Source: Eleginops maclovinus (lineage: Eukaryota > Chordata > Actinopteri > Perciformes > Eleginopidae). Taken from it: a stretch of DNA of 64,000 nt. Each line of letters starts with the position of its first letter. The stretch's first letter is position 1. The DNA is taken from the NCBI RefSeq assembly GCF_036324505.1, contig NC_086362.1, forward strand, positions 9,111,043 through 9,175,042, read 5' to 3'. The notes beneath the pieces are model-generated. The model was given only the letters and a program-made list of their open reading frames with translations. It did no database searches and was not told the origin of the DNA. The position numbers and the translations under genes are program-made. Of this stretch, positions 1 through 16,267 are shown piece by piece.

Positions 1-628
1 CTAGTTCTCTATACCGATTATTAGCTTTAATCTTATAATGATATTCATGTATAGCTTTAATCTGTAGCTTTTTCCTAATGTACACAGACTCACATCCCTG
101 CATTTCCAACAGAACGAATGCCAAGAAATTGCAGTTTATATTACGTGAAACAATCAACAAACTAAATCTAATATGCAATTTTCTCATTTGCGCCTCCCAG
201 TTTTGCATTTCATCCTTTTCCTGCAGAACCCAAGTTCATATAGCCCCCCCCAACACAAACACAAAGACCCTTTTATTGGTTGCTGCTTTGTTTCCTATTT
301 CAACGGTATTTTCCAGCCGCACATTACGCATTAAAGCAACTTTAAATTGGGAACATTTGATTATTTCCTCTAACCAACCCCTGAAGTCATTTCAGCCCAG
401 TGTGTTTACATCCGAGTGTATTTGTCAAGGTTTTACACTCAAAGCAATATAGATAAATGAGGCCCGGTGTGTTTTTATCGTACTTCATCGACTGCTGTCA
501 ATGGCGGGCAAAACGATCCGCAAGCAGTAACCGGGAAATCATTTGGAGGCTCTATTTCTAATGCAGAGGGAAGACATAAAAGCACAATGACATGCAAATG
601 GCTTCAACAGAATCATTAGAGGGCGGGG

Positions 629-629
<1 letters not shown>

Positions 630-698
<69 letters not shown>
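630..698. repeat. (TG)n microsatellite
   Basis: About 34 perfect TG units; apparent proteins here are repeat artefacts. Confidence 0.98.
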
Positions 699-699
<1 letters not shown>

Positions 700-805
700 T
701 GTTTGTCCTTGTCTCTCATTATTCCGAGATTGAGACAAATAGAGGGGGATCTGCCCTTCGATCCAAACCTCCACACCATTTACCCCTAACATCACAGCTG
801 AGCAG

Positions 806-812
<7 letters not shown>

Positions 813-853
<41 letters not shown>
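813..853. repeat. (TG)n microsatellite
   Basis: About 20 TG units, followed to about 1040 by shorter interrupted TG stretches. Confidence 0.95.
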
Positions 854-855
<2 letters not shown>

Positions 856-2320
856 CTTGTAAGATGTATGTGTTTTTAAAGGCTGGCCATAGCATGAGTT
901 TTGTGATATAAGTGTGTGTTTGTGTGTGCAACCACGCAAATCTCTGAGTATATGTTCTATCATACTCAGTGATGATTGTACGGTCCATGTGTGTGAAGAT
1001 AATGTGTGTGGGTGTGTGTGAAGAGGTATTCGACACACTGCTGATTATGTGCAACTTGTTTGTGTGCGCAGGTGTGCAAGTGTTTCAGTGTTGCTTATAT
1101 TTAGCAGCAGTGTCACACACACTCACTGTGACTCATGCATGCACACAAACACACACCGTGTTCTCACATGATGACACACCCGCCAGATAAGCAGGAGAGG
1201 TGTACACTCTGATGCTTTAAGCTTCATCGTAACACACAACAAAAATCCATTCATGTAAGAACCGAGATTCTTATCTTCCACGATTCTGAATCGATTTGAG
1301 AATTTCTCAAATCAATTTAAAAAAAAGTTTGACATATGGTGACATATTGCTGCTGATGGACAGTAATCCTACACACCAGTTAATGTGTCAAACATTAGTG
1401 TGTGTGATAAGTTTATAATCACATAAAGACAGTTTTTGAGTCAGATTTATTTTTAAAATTGAAATAAATTTCAGACAAATTAAAAGGCAGCTAGCCAATT
1501 TTTTGTCATCCATTAAAGTCACTCAGAGTTAGGAAATACGAGCACCACTTTTTGTCAGAAGGGACTATTCCTGCAAGATTAGCATGACTTAATGGAAGGG
1601 TTTGTCTTGCACCACCAGTGAGTTTACCAGTGAACCAATATCCAATAAAAGGAAGTCGATGGATTCGTTCAACGCGGGGTCAGTGGGCCGACTCCCCTGC
1701 AACTGTTTTCACTTTGAGGGCTAATTTGGTCCGACCGAACCAGAACAGGTCTGCCCTCCTTATGATTAAGAGCAGAGTTACTCAGGATGAAGTAAAAAAA
1801 GAGATCCTGCCAATCTCTGATCTGAGACACCGACCCCTCCCTGAACGCTTCGCTTAAGGACGGACACTACAGGCTTCGTGTTACATCCAGCGGCCAATTA
1901 GAGGTTGTTAAGCCTCAATAACATGTCTTCTTTACGACCAGTGAACGGATAACTTCCAAACACACATTAAGGAGTTTGTTTTACGAACTGTGTATATTTG
2001 GCTTGATGACTTCTTTTAAGTTCATCAAAAGTTAGCATAAAATAAAGCCTCATTCGCAGATTTTAACATATCAGTTTATGAACGTTTTCATCCAATCTCT
2101 TTTATCTAAATGTTAGTAATCATCTGGGGAGTTTCATAGGAATAACTAGCTGGATGAGTCAAAATGTTTGACTGTTGGACCAAATCTTTACAACACTAGG
2201 CCTTTTTCCATCTTTTTCTTTACCGTTTTATTTCTATATTCTGTTCCCTTTGTTTGTTTTTAGAGGAATTTGTTTATATTTCTTTTATTGATATATTTAC
2301 AAGTAATTATTCTAAACGTA

Positions 2321-2524
2321 TCATTTGTTCCTAAAAACATGGTGAAAATGTATTTGTTTTACTTTGTATAATATTTTTGGATTGTTGGGATTGATGTTGT
2401 ACAGAGGGATATCCCAAATACCTTGTCTAACAAACTTTGATGCTAAAATGTCATTTGAGTATTGTATCCAGATTTCCTTGTCAGGTAAATTAAATGATAA
2501 AAGATAATGCCTCTGTTTCAACAT
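2321..2524 (-). other. Unrecognised 67-codon open frame, possibly a protein remnant
   Basis: Reads with protein-like, non-repetitive composition (for example WIQYSNDILASKFVRQGIWD and IPLYNINPNNPKILYKVKQI) in a strongly AT-rich region where stops would be frequent. A stop lies immediately upstream of the ATG. AATAAA-type sequence follows the stop in minus orientation. I do not recognise the family; a retroelement remnant is one guess, chance another. Confidence 0.2.
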
Positions 2525-3379
2525 AACATTTCAGAAAACATTAAGTATATATAAGTTAACTGGGGAACTTTGATATTAATATTTATTACTTAATTTATTT
2601 TACCCTTTTCACCTCGATATGATCAAAATGTTATTATGGGAAATGTCCTGAGGGCACGTTCTCTTCCACCTTCGCCTTATAGATTTATGGTTGTAATGTA
2701 TTGATAGCCACAGGTAAACCAGATGAAAGCGGTGGCTACAACCCTTAGTTAACTAACACGCAGTGGGTAATGAGATTTCCTCCTGGCTGGTGAACTCACT
2801 CCATCCATCACGCAGCGGCGGGTCACGTTAGTTTATTTCATTCAGCAAGGTCACTCTCGCTGAGGAGGGGACCCGGTGCCAAACCGCTAGAGGTTTGATT
2901 AATTGAGAAGCGACGAGCCGTAAAGCCGCGCGCAGTAAACGAGATACGTTTGTGTGAAATGATATATCAAACTTCTCCTTGCTGGACCTTGCTTTGAGGG
3001 AGGTCTGGCTCAGGAGGTTAAAAATAGACTGGCCCACAAACAGCAGGAATACAATGGAGTGAGCGTGAAGAGAAAAAGAAAAGTGCATTCGAAAATAAAA
3101 AAGTGAGATGCGTACAAGTACTGTGAAAGGTAAACGCTTCAAATGAATAGAGATTGGACGCGCAGGGGATCGACAAGTGAATGAGGGACGAACATTGACT
3201 TTCTGGGTGGAAATTGTGATACAAGAAAACCAATTCATCCTCCCTGCACTCTCCTCGATGTTTCATCTCCAGGAACGGGGGGCTGTGTTGACAAAATGGA
3301 CCCATATGTGAATGCTGGAAATGACTTAATTCCAACATCCAATATCTACAACTTTAGAGGTTCTGCCCGAGTAATGGCG

Positions 3380-3417
3380 CACACACACACACACACACAC
3401 ACACAACCACACACACT
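3380..3417. repeat. (CA)n microsatellite, interrupted
   Basis: CA repeat with one AACC interruption near 3405. Confidence 0.95.
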
Positions 3418-5229
3418 TTTCGATTAAACGCGTATTTCCGGCAGCCATGGACACAGCAGGGAGATGAAGTACTCGGACACCGTTTGAAGTCCTATCAGCT
3501 ACACATGTTCCTATCGCCATGCTATCACTCCATCCACTCCACCCTTCACTAACCCCTCTCTTCCTCACTTATCTCCCTCATGCCCCAGAGATCCGCTCTC
3601 TCCTCTACCTCCCTTTCCACCCGCGTCGCCACTCATGTGCTCTCTTAATCATCCGTCTTTCCCCCCTCTGTTCCCGGTCAGACCCAGAGTTGCTCGAGGC
3701 AACTTTGCTTCCCCTCGTCATACTAGCAGACTTTTATGTCCTGCTCTTCCTCCATCTGTGGTGAACATGTACTCTGATCCTTTACTTAAAGACATAGTAT
3801 TTGAAGTGGGGCTTATCCGTAGTGAATTACACAGCAGAAGATCTGCCACTTACATGTTCTGCAAGGTGAAATTACAGCTTCTCTCAAAAGGAGTCTGGTG
3901 GCTTTCAATAGAGCAGAGATACCAGACAGAAAGGGGAAGGTAAAGCAGTGAACATTTTCTAAATATAGCCAACACCTGACACCAATATTGATCTAGTCGT
4001 CTTAAATAAATGTTGCGGCTGCTATTCAAAATATGACTAACGTAAAAGGTAAGGAAGTATTGTCACAACAATGTAAGTGTCATAGTATGCAATTTACAGA
4101 ATGTCAGGGATAAATTATGTTTTATATACAGGTGTTAACATTTCATTCAAACTAGTTTCAGCTACATATCAATACACATCTGGTGTTAGTGGGTGTTTAC
4201 AGCAGCAGAACTATGGTGGCCCACAGGTGCAACAACTCTATACAACAGTCCAAAATATTTCCATCAGGAGAAACGCGCTGCAGCTTCACAGACGTTGCAA
4301 ATATAAAAAAAAAAAATTGTGCAAAAACACATGCACATGAAGAAACATCTTCTCCAACTTGACAAATCATTCATAGCAACTAAAAGTGCTGCATGAGTAA
4401 CAACGCTGCGAATAACAAACTCTGCAAGAAGCTCATAACACAACGGAAATCAGGGGACACTAAGAAGGGACGCACACAGCTGGGAACGGTCTCTTGTTGA
4501 CGTTCAGGCATTATGAAGTTTTGTGTCTTGGCGCTTTTATGCTTTTATATTAGCATAGTTTCTGAAGCTGCAAAGCGTTTCTCCTAAATGGCAATGTTTT
4601 TGGTTGTTGAGGCGCGTTTGTATCAGTCGGCCACCGTAGAAGGACAGCATGTAGTATGTGAATAAACTTCCTCGTGTTCATTGTATTAAAATGTTTCAAT
4701 ATTTAAATGTGTGCTATTTTGTGTTTAATTGACTTTTTTTACTCAATAATCATTTCTTCTCATACCCATTTCATTGAACCTTCTTTTTTCCCATCCTCCC
4801 CTCCTCTTGGTCTCAAATTCCTCCTCCTCACCCCCCTGTTTCTCTCTCCTCGTGTTCATGCCTCTCTCTCTCTGCTCGCTCTTTGTGTGCGTCTCTCTCT
4901 CTCTCAGTCCGTTGCATGCCGCTGCCGGAGCCAGATCACACTCTTCTGCTCCTCGTCGGGACTCACACACACACACACTCTTCTCCACCAGATAAGGACA
5001 AACAAAGCCAAAAGATCAAGAAAAATGCAAGAGGATGAAAATGGATAAATGAAGTGCTGTGACTGGGGGAGGCAGGATTAGGAGAAGAAAATAAACGGAA
5101 GAAAACCTCCATGAAGGAGAGATTTCTAAAAATACTCCCTGCTTTTGGTGTTATTTTCCTCTCTCCCTTCTTTTTTTACAGTGTGCCCTCCTTCATTCAG
5201 TACCTGTTCTGTGGGATTAACATGACTTA

Positions 5230-5509
5230 AAATTCAATCAGCCGGCAGCCTGACGGAGCGGCGACAGAGGAGGCAGACAGAGCGCTGCAGCTGTCGAGAC
5301 CGAGAGAGGGGACGACCGGCAGGAGGAGAGAGAGAGACAGAGAGAGAGCGATTGGGGGGGGACAGACAGCGCCAGATAGAGATACAGGGGAGAGAGAGAA
5401 GGGGGGGAGAGATGGGTGTTTTTCCACGGAGCTGAAATAGAGAGAGAGCCGCGGAGACAGGGTGATGTGACGGTTCCAGGAGCCAACGTGGAATGATCCG
5501 GGAAATAAG
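5230..5509 (+). promoter_or_regulatory. CpG-rich candidate promoter / first non-coding exon
   Basis: This stretch of about 280 bases has many more CpG dinucleotides than its surroundings (AGCCGGCAG, GGAGCGGCGAC, GAGCCGCGG and others) in purine-rich DNA. It ends at a donor-like AATAAG|GTTAGT at 5509/5510. It lies upstream of lrfn4 on the same strand, so it could be that gene's first exon, 17 kb away. No TATA box or other core element is clear. It could equally belong to another transcript or be non-functional. The long minus-strand frame here is a purine/pyrimidine bias artefact. Confidence 0.3.
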
Positions 5510-5950
5510 GTTAGTAATTCCACATTTTCCATCCGGCGGACGGAAAAAAAGACATGTTGGGAAAATGAGGAAAGAACCAGAGGGGGTCTTAAAAATGTTT
5601 GATAATAGGACACCAAGTAGTTGCTTTTGTGAATACACAGAAGGAGATGATGCCTATAAACCGGGATGAACAGGAAAAAGATTATCAAGGATCTGCAATT
5701 GGAAGAATCCAGCTTTATATGCAGCTGCTGCACGGATGCACACACTCTGAGGAACACACTCACGCCGAAACACACACCAACACTGAGTGCAGCTTTAGAT
5801 CAAGATAATGAGATTGTCTTCTTAAAGGTGTCGGCCTTTGGAGTTTGATTGACAGGCCTGTGAGGTGTGGGGGGAGGTGAGGTATGGGGGGGGACTTCTG
5901 AACTGTCTGACATTCATGGCGCTGATCAATAGCCCAGTTGTTTCATTAGG

Positions 5951-5951
<1 letters not shown>

Positions 5952-6027
<76 letters not shown>
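5952..6027. repeat. (TG)n microsatellite
   Basis: About 38 perfect TG units; a second shorter tract lies at 6101-6133. Confidence 0.98.
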
Positions 6028-6028
<1 letters not shown>

Positions 6029-6099
6029 AAAAGAGAGTGAGAGGGATGTAGAGGCTGTGTGTGCCTGCAGGAGAGTATCACTGCATGACTACTCAGTGG

Positions 6100-6100
<1 letters not shown>

Positions 6101-6133
<33 letters not shown>
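6101..6133. repeat. (TG)n microsatellite
   Basis: About 16 TG units. Confidence 0.95.
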
Positions 6134-6137
<4 letters not shown>

Positions 6138-6248
6138 ATGGTGCTCCTGATGGTGTGTGCGAGTCAAAAAAAAAAGAGCCAAAGGCGACCGCTGAGAGGC
6201 GCTAAGAGGGTCTCAGAACTATTGATTGTCTTTGACAGACAGGTGAGA

Positions 6249-6268
6249 GGGAGGGAGGGAGGCAGGGG
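6249..6268 (+). other. G-quadruplex-type motif
   Basis: Four G-runs of at least three with loops of 1, 1 and 5 bases (GGGAGGGAGGG then AGGCA then GGGG), continuing into further G-runs to about 6280. It fits the standard quadruplex pattern; folding is not shown. Confidence 0.5.
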
Positions 6269-6511
6269 AGGAGGGGGGAGGCAAAATTAGAAGTGGCAAG
6301 GTGGGGATGGAGATTTAAAGAAGCCATAAGGGAGGAGTGTATGTTGGACAGCACCGGTCAGGAAAGGGGGGATGGATGTGAGGTGAAGAGGAAGGACATA
6401 AAAGTGATAATGGACCAAATGTGTGTGTGTGATTCATGCGAGTGCACATTGATGGGACATATGTACAGTGCACACAGTTCATCCCGTCACATGTATCTCC
6501 CCTTTTTGCAG

Positions 6512-6652
6512 GTTTTCTAGACATCCTTCCCTCTCTGCGCCTCGCCTCCAAGGTCATCGATGAGCAACTCATTCAATGTGGGGAGAGCGAAACACGCGGC
6601 ATAGAGCGCGGAGAGCCTCGGTGACACACCCTGGAAATCACTCGGGGAAGAA
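6512..6652 (+). other. Splice-bounded candidate 5' non-coding exon
   Basis: A 141-bp segment after a strong acceptor (CTCCCCTTTTTGCAG|G) and before a consensus donor (AGAA|GTGAGT), richer in CpG than its flanks. It shows no recognisable protein. Inference only: it could be an untranslated exon of lrfn4 lying between the CpG-rich zone and coding exon 1. Confidence 0.25.
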
Positions 6653-7450
6653 GTGAGTGATGAGAGAAAGACGAGAGAGAGTGTGTGAAAGACGAGAGAA
6701 AACGACGGGGCTGCATGAGTGAGAGTAAAGAAGGAGAGAGGGCGCGAGAAGAGGAGGAGGAAGGTGGTGAGGAGAGGAGGTGAAGATCGCACGCCCACTC
6801 CAGGATGCCTTTTGTGTCGAGTGACAGCTCCTCAGAGAAATGCAACTATGAGGGATATCCATGAATAGGATTTAAAGCCAAGTGGATCTTCTTCCAGGAG
6901 TCTGGATTTTGGAATACCACAGCAGGATTGAGCGAGTTAATCTGGATTTTCCAGGTTTTTCTTCACCTATAGAAGCCCTAAGAGGATATTGTGGGATTTC
7001 TGCAACCCTAGTGTATTTTCTGACACTGACCCACATCTCACTCCTTTGGAAGAGTGTGGAGGCATGTGTGTGTGAAGGGGAGTAGGACAGGTTCAGCACA
7101 ATCACACAACCCTATCCCCCCCAACCCCACACACACCTCAATCCTCCTCCCACTGGCCTATCACAAGGAGAAACACCTGGGGCGAGATCTGTGCTAAACA
7201 CAACACACACACCTGGATAACATGTGGAGCTGATTTGGATTATAGAGCCGCACAGACGGAAAAGGTAATGTCCACGCTGTTTGAAACACACACACACTGT
7301 ATTGTCCCAGTAAAGGTGAATCAATGTTTGCATGGTTAGCCCTCTTGTGCTGAATCATTGAGCACATCAATGCGGTGAACACCAGCCCTCACTGGAATGG
7401 GAACTCTTTGTTCTCTCTCAGGCCTATACATAACGAACAGATGAGCATCC

Positions 7451-7609
<159 letters not shown>

Positions 7610-7804
7610 ATGTTTTTTCCCCCTATGCTTCTATTTTAATCCTGACACCCCCCCTGCTTTTTTCTTTTGCTCCACATACTGATAGTCCTGCTCTCTGTGT
7701 GTGCGTTTCTGTGTGTGTGAGTGTCAGCCAGCTGTCCTGTATCAGATTACTCGCTAGTTGCATTTTAGCTTTGCTTTCATCTCACACCTTTATGTAAGCT
7801 CACC

Positions 7805-7822
7805 TGTGTGTGCATCATGGTA

Positions 7823-7877
<55 letters not shown>

Positions 7878-7965
7878 ATCATGGTAAGTGTGTGTGTGGG
7901 TGTGTGTGTGTGTGTGTGTGTGTGTCTGTGTGTGTGTCTGTGTGTGTGTGTGTATGCATCATGGT

Positions 7966-8013
<48 letters not shown>

Positions 8014-8023
8014 ATCATGGTAA

Positions 8024-8054
<31 letters not shown>

Positions 8055-8096
8055 TGCGCGCATCATGGTAAGTGTGTGTGTGTGTGTGTATGCATC

Positions 8097-8189
<93 letters not shown>

Positions 8190-8258
8190 CATGGTAAGTG
8201 TGTGTGTGTGTATGCATCATGGTAAGTGTGTGTGTGTGTGTGTGTGTGTATGCATCAT

Positions 8259-8348
<90 letters not shown>
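7805..8348 (+). repeat. Higher-order array: TG tracts separated by CATCATGGTAAG
   Basis: Nine copies of a spacer, GCATCATGGTAAG or a close variant, start near 7811, 7877, 7956, 8012, 8060, 8092, 8185, 8211 and 8250. TG runs of about 15 to 90 bases lie between them. Seven copies keep GGTAAG; those near 8092 (CATCATTG) and 8250 (CATCATGGTG) are degenerate. Prefixes vary between TATGCATC, GTGCATC and GCGCATC, suggesting sub-families formed by duplication. Confidence 0.95.
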
Positions 8349-13361
<5,013 letters not shown>

Positions 13362-16249
13362 TATGGCATTCTGAAGTGGAAGAATTAAGAGGGACAGGGT
13401 GGAAATGAGAGAGTGAGGAGATGAGGAAGCAAGAGATGGACAAAGGAAGCACATAAAAAGACATAGGGAGACTTTATAGACAAAAAGGTTGAGCCAGAAA
13501 GCCACAGAGAGGAGAAGAAGGAGGGATGAACAGAGGAGGGGGGAGAGAAAACTGCAAGCGTGTTATGTTCAGGGTGAGTGGCAGGTCAGCTATTTTGCTA
13601 CACTTGTGATAATGTGTGTTGTGCAAAGGCAAATCCGTGGGCGTAAGCAGAACTGTATTTTAAGTATTTGTATGAGTGCAAGTTTGTGAGGGAGAAAATT
13701 AGCATTAGGAACTGAAATTGTAGTTTCTCTTGTGTGACCTGCTGATGGCTGCCAGCCCAAACACACAGGACATACAATGGTAGGATATCCTACAAATTGT
13801 TTGCAAAAATGAGACTGGACTCATAGAGATTACACCTTTTATAGTGTTTAGAGAGTGTTTGGAATTGAGCCCAAACCGCAGCCTAGTGCACTACAACACT
13901 TAACTAAACAGACCCATAATTACCAAATTCAAGCAGCACTCATTTTCCAATCAGACACAGTTTGATGTAAACACTGGGACACACTCCAAACCATTACAGG
14001 TGGGACTGACATGAATGGGACTAAACACATAGCCTTGATGTACATAATTACATGCAGACTTTAAGTTTAGCATGAGTCCAACATGCTCACTTTTAACTTT
14101 TTGGCTGGCCTCTACCATGTCATAAGGGAAATATCAAGCTCCTTAGCTGCTAAATGCTGCTCTATATTCTCAAGCTAGTTGTAAACTGGGTCTGATAGCT
14201 GAATGTTTTTGAACGGGTAGCGAACGGTTGGTTTTTAGAGCTGATAAAGGAAAAAAGCTGCCTTCTGGCCAAAAACGGTACTAGACCGTGAACTGAAACT
14301 TTGCAGGACGATCTGTTAAGATAGGAGCTGAGGATTCAGGTAATACTTTGTAGGATAATCTCCATAAGCAAGCCTTTTCACTTTTGATTAATAGTTGAAG
14401 AAATACTGATTACAGCTGCTTTAAAACTTGGATGCACATAGAGAATGCAAATCACAGATGCCCAGATCATTTCTCCTACATTCAGCACAATATGGAAGCT
14501 GCATCAAAAGATGAGCATGTGGCAAACACTATCAGCTATTCATTTTTGTTTTTATCAGACCCCATCTTAAACCGCGTTACTGTGCAATTTAATTAGATGC
14601 AACTGCGCTATTGCCATCTGGAGTGAGGGAGCATCAAAACAAAGCAGTATTAAGCCGCCTCTCTGGCAAAGATATAACAGCTATGCAGCAATACAAAAAC
14701 ATTTTCCTCCTGGTGAAGCAGTGCTGCCACTTCCTGAGTGTTTTCATTGCTTTATGTCCATGACTGTATCTGTAGGACTCTGATAGAATGAGACTTTCGT
14801 TACAGCTTACAGAGGGACTTTCACAACCGATAATGCTGAGATCCCACTTTGCAGTATCGTGTGACATTGAAGCATTGCAAGAGAAAAATAAACCTTCAGT
14901 GTGAGAGAAAATGCAAAAACAACCCCGAGCACGAGGCAGGAGTCCTCTATACAAATACTGATCTTCAAGCAAGACTAAATAGTGGACACAAGTTACACAT
15001 TGAAGTGAGAGCTTCATAACGGATCATGTGAAGGCTGCTCCCTGGCATGATCCGAGGTAGAGAGGTGCCAAGGAAAATCATTGTCACCTCTGCTGTTTGC
15101 CAATTCAATTTACCTCCCAGAAAATGTGATCCCACAGCTGTGCAGCCGTGCAGGATCTCAAAGGAGGGGGAAACAAAATTACAAAAGCTCGGCAGGAGTG
15201 GGAGATTGGCTGCAGCAGACACAACACAACAATGTTAGAGAAGTGCCGAGGAGAGTTTGGTCATAGAGTCGGAGGAATGCTAAAGCTTAGGTTATTATAT
15301 TAGTAGTTAGATGGGATTTTGAAGTATTTATGCTGCTAGTTGAACATGTTTCATACAGTAGGGTCATTTATCATTTAGTTTGATGATGATAACAGCTAAT
15401 AAAGTCCACTTTTATTAGCCTTTATCTGGTTGGAATCGCCCATTTGTTCACTATTGGTATGCTAGTATTTTCAGGAATAATTATGTAAGAGTTTGGATTC
15501 AACTTATAATTATCGTCAAATATTCTGTATTCTCAAAAACTGGCACAAAAATATAAAGAATGTTTGTCCTAATATCTCAAATTACAAGGTGATGTCTTTA
15601 AAAACCCATTGATATTCACTTTATTATGCTAAGAAGCAGACAAAAGGTGTCTAACTCCATGTTAGAAAGGCTAAAATAAACATTGTCTTACATGTTTGCA
15701 TTCAAAAATCAAATACTCTGGGATTATTTCTCTGTCTAATCACGGCGGCTTTATTCAACAGCACTTTAACGCTTCATTGCGCAAGCGCTAGTGCCCAAAG
15801 GAATAAACGGGAGTATGGTACCAGGGGGAACCAAAAAACATTTACGGGGGCAAAGATGTGAGCCATGACTTTAAGTACAAAAATCTACTCCAGTTAAAAG
15901 GCACATGAGTTCAAGGCCTACTTAAAGCTGCGCCACTTGAGATTTTCTTGTCCGTCGTTGCACAAGTCTTAACGGTTCACCAAATCACAGCCTGTGGTAA
16001 ATCAGAGCTGCCGCCTGGTTTTAAGAACATCAGAGGCTTGTTGCTGCCTTGCATTTGTACTTCAGAGAGGATGACTGGTTTGTAAAACAGCAATACTTCA
16101 AAGAGAATGAAAGGTTGCATTGTTTTTCATCTTTTTGATTTTTTAACAAAGCTCTCTGAGTTTATTAAATACGTGGGTGCTTATCTGTGCCCGGTGGATG
16201 CACAGTATTGGAACCTCTAATACAAAGCAAACTTTAAATCCTCCAGTAG

Positions 16250-16267
16250 TATTATTATTATTATTAT
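16250..16267. repeat. (ATT)n short microsatellite
   Basis: Six ATT units. Confidence 0.85.

Larger units (their letters stand above)
1..5229. other. Non-coding upstream region
   Basis: Apart from the TG/CA tracts and the small frame at 2321-2524, no gene, RNA or mobile element was recognised. Pyrimidine-rich DNA lies at 3510-3730 and 4760-4920. Confidence 0.7.

Noticed and set aside
5227..5775. 182-codon minus-strand open frame with overlapping shorter ones
   Set aside because: Several frames are open at once over purine-rich DNA, which indicates composition bias and not coding.
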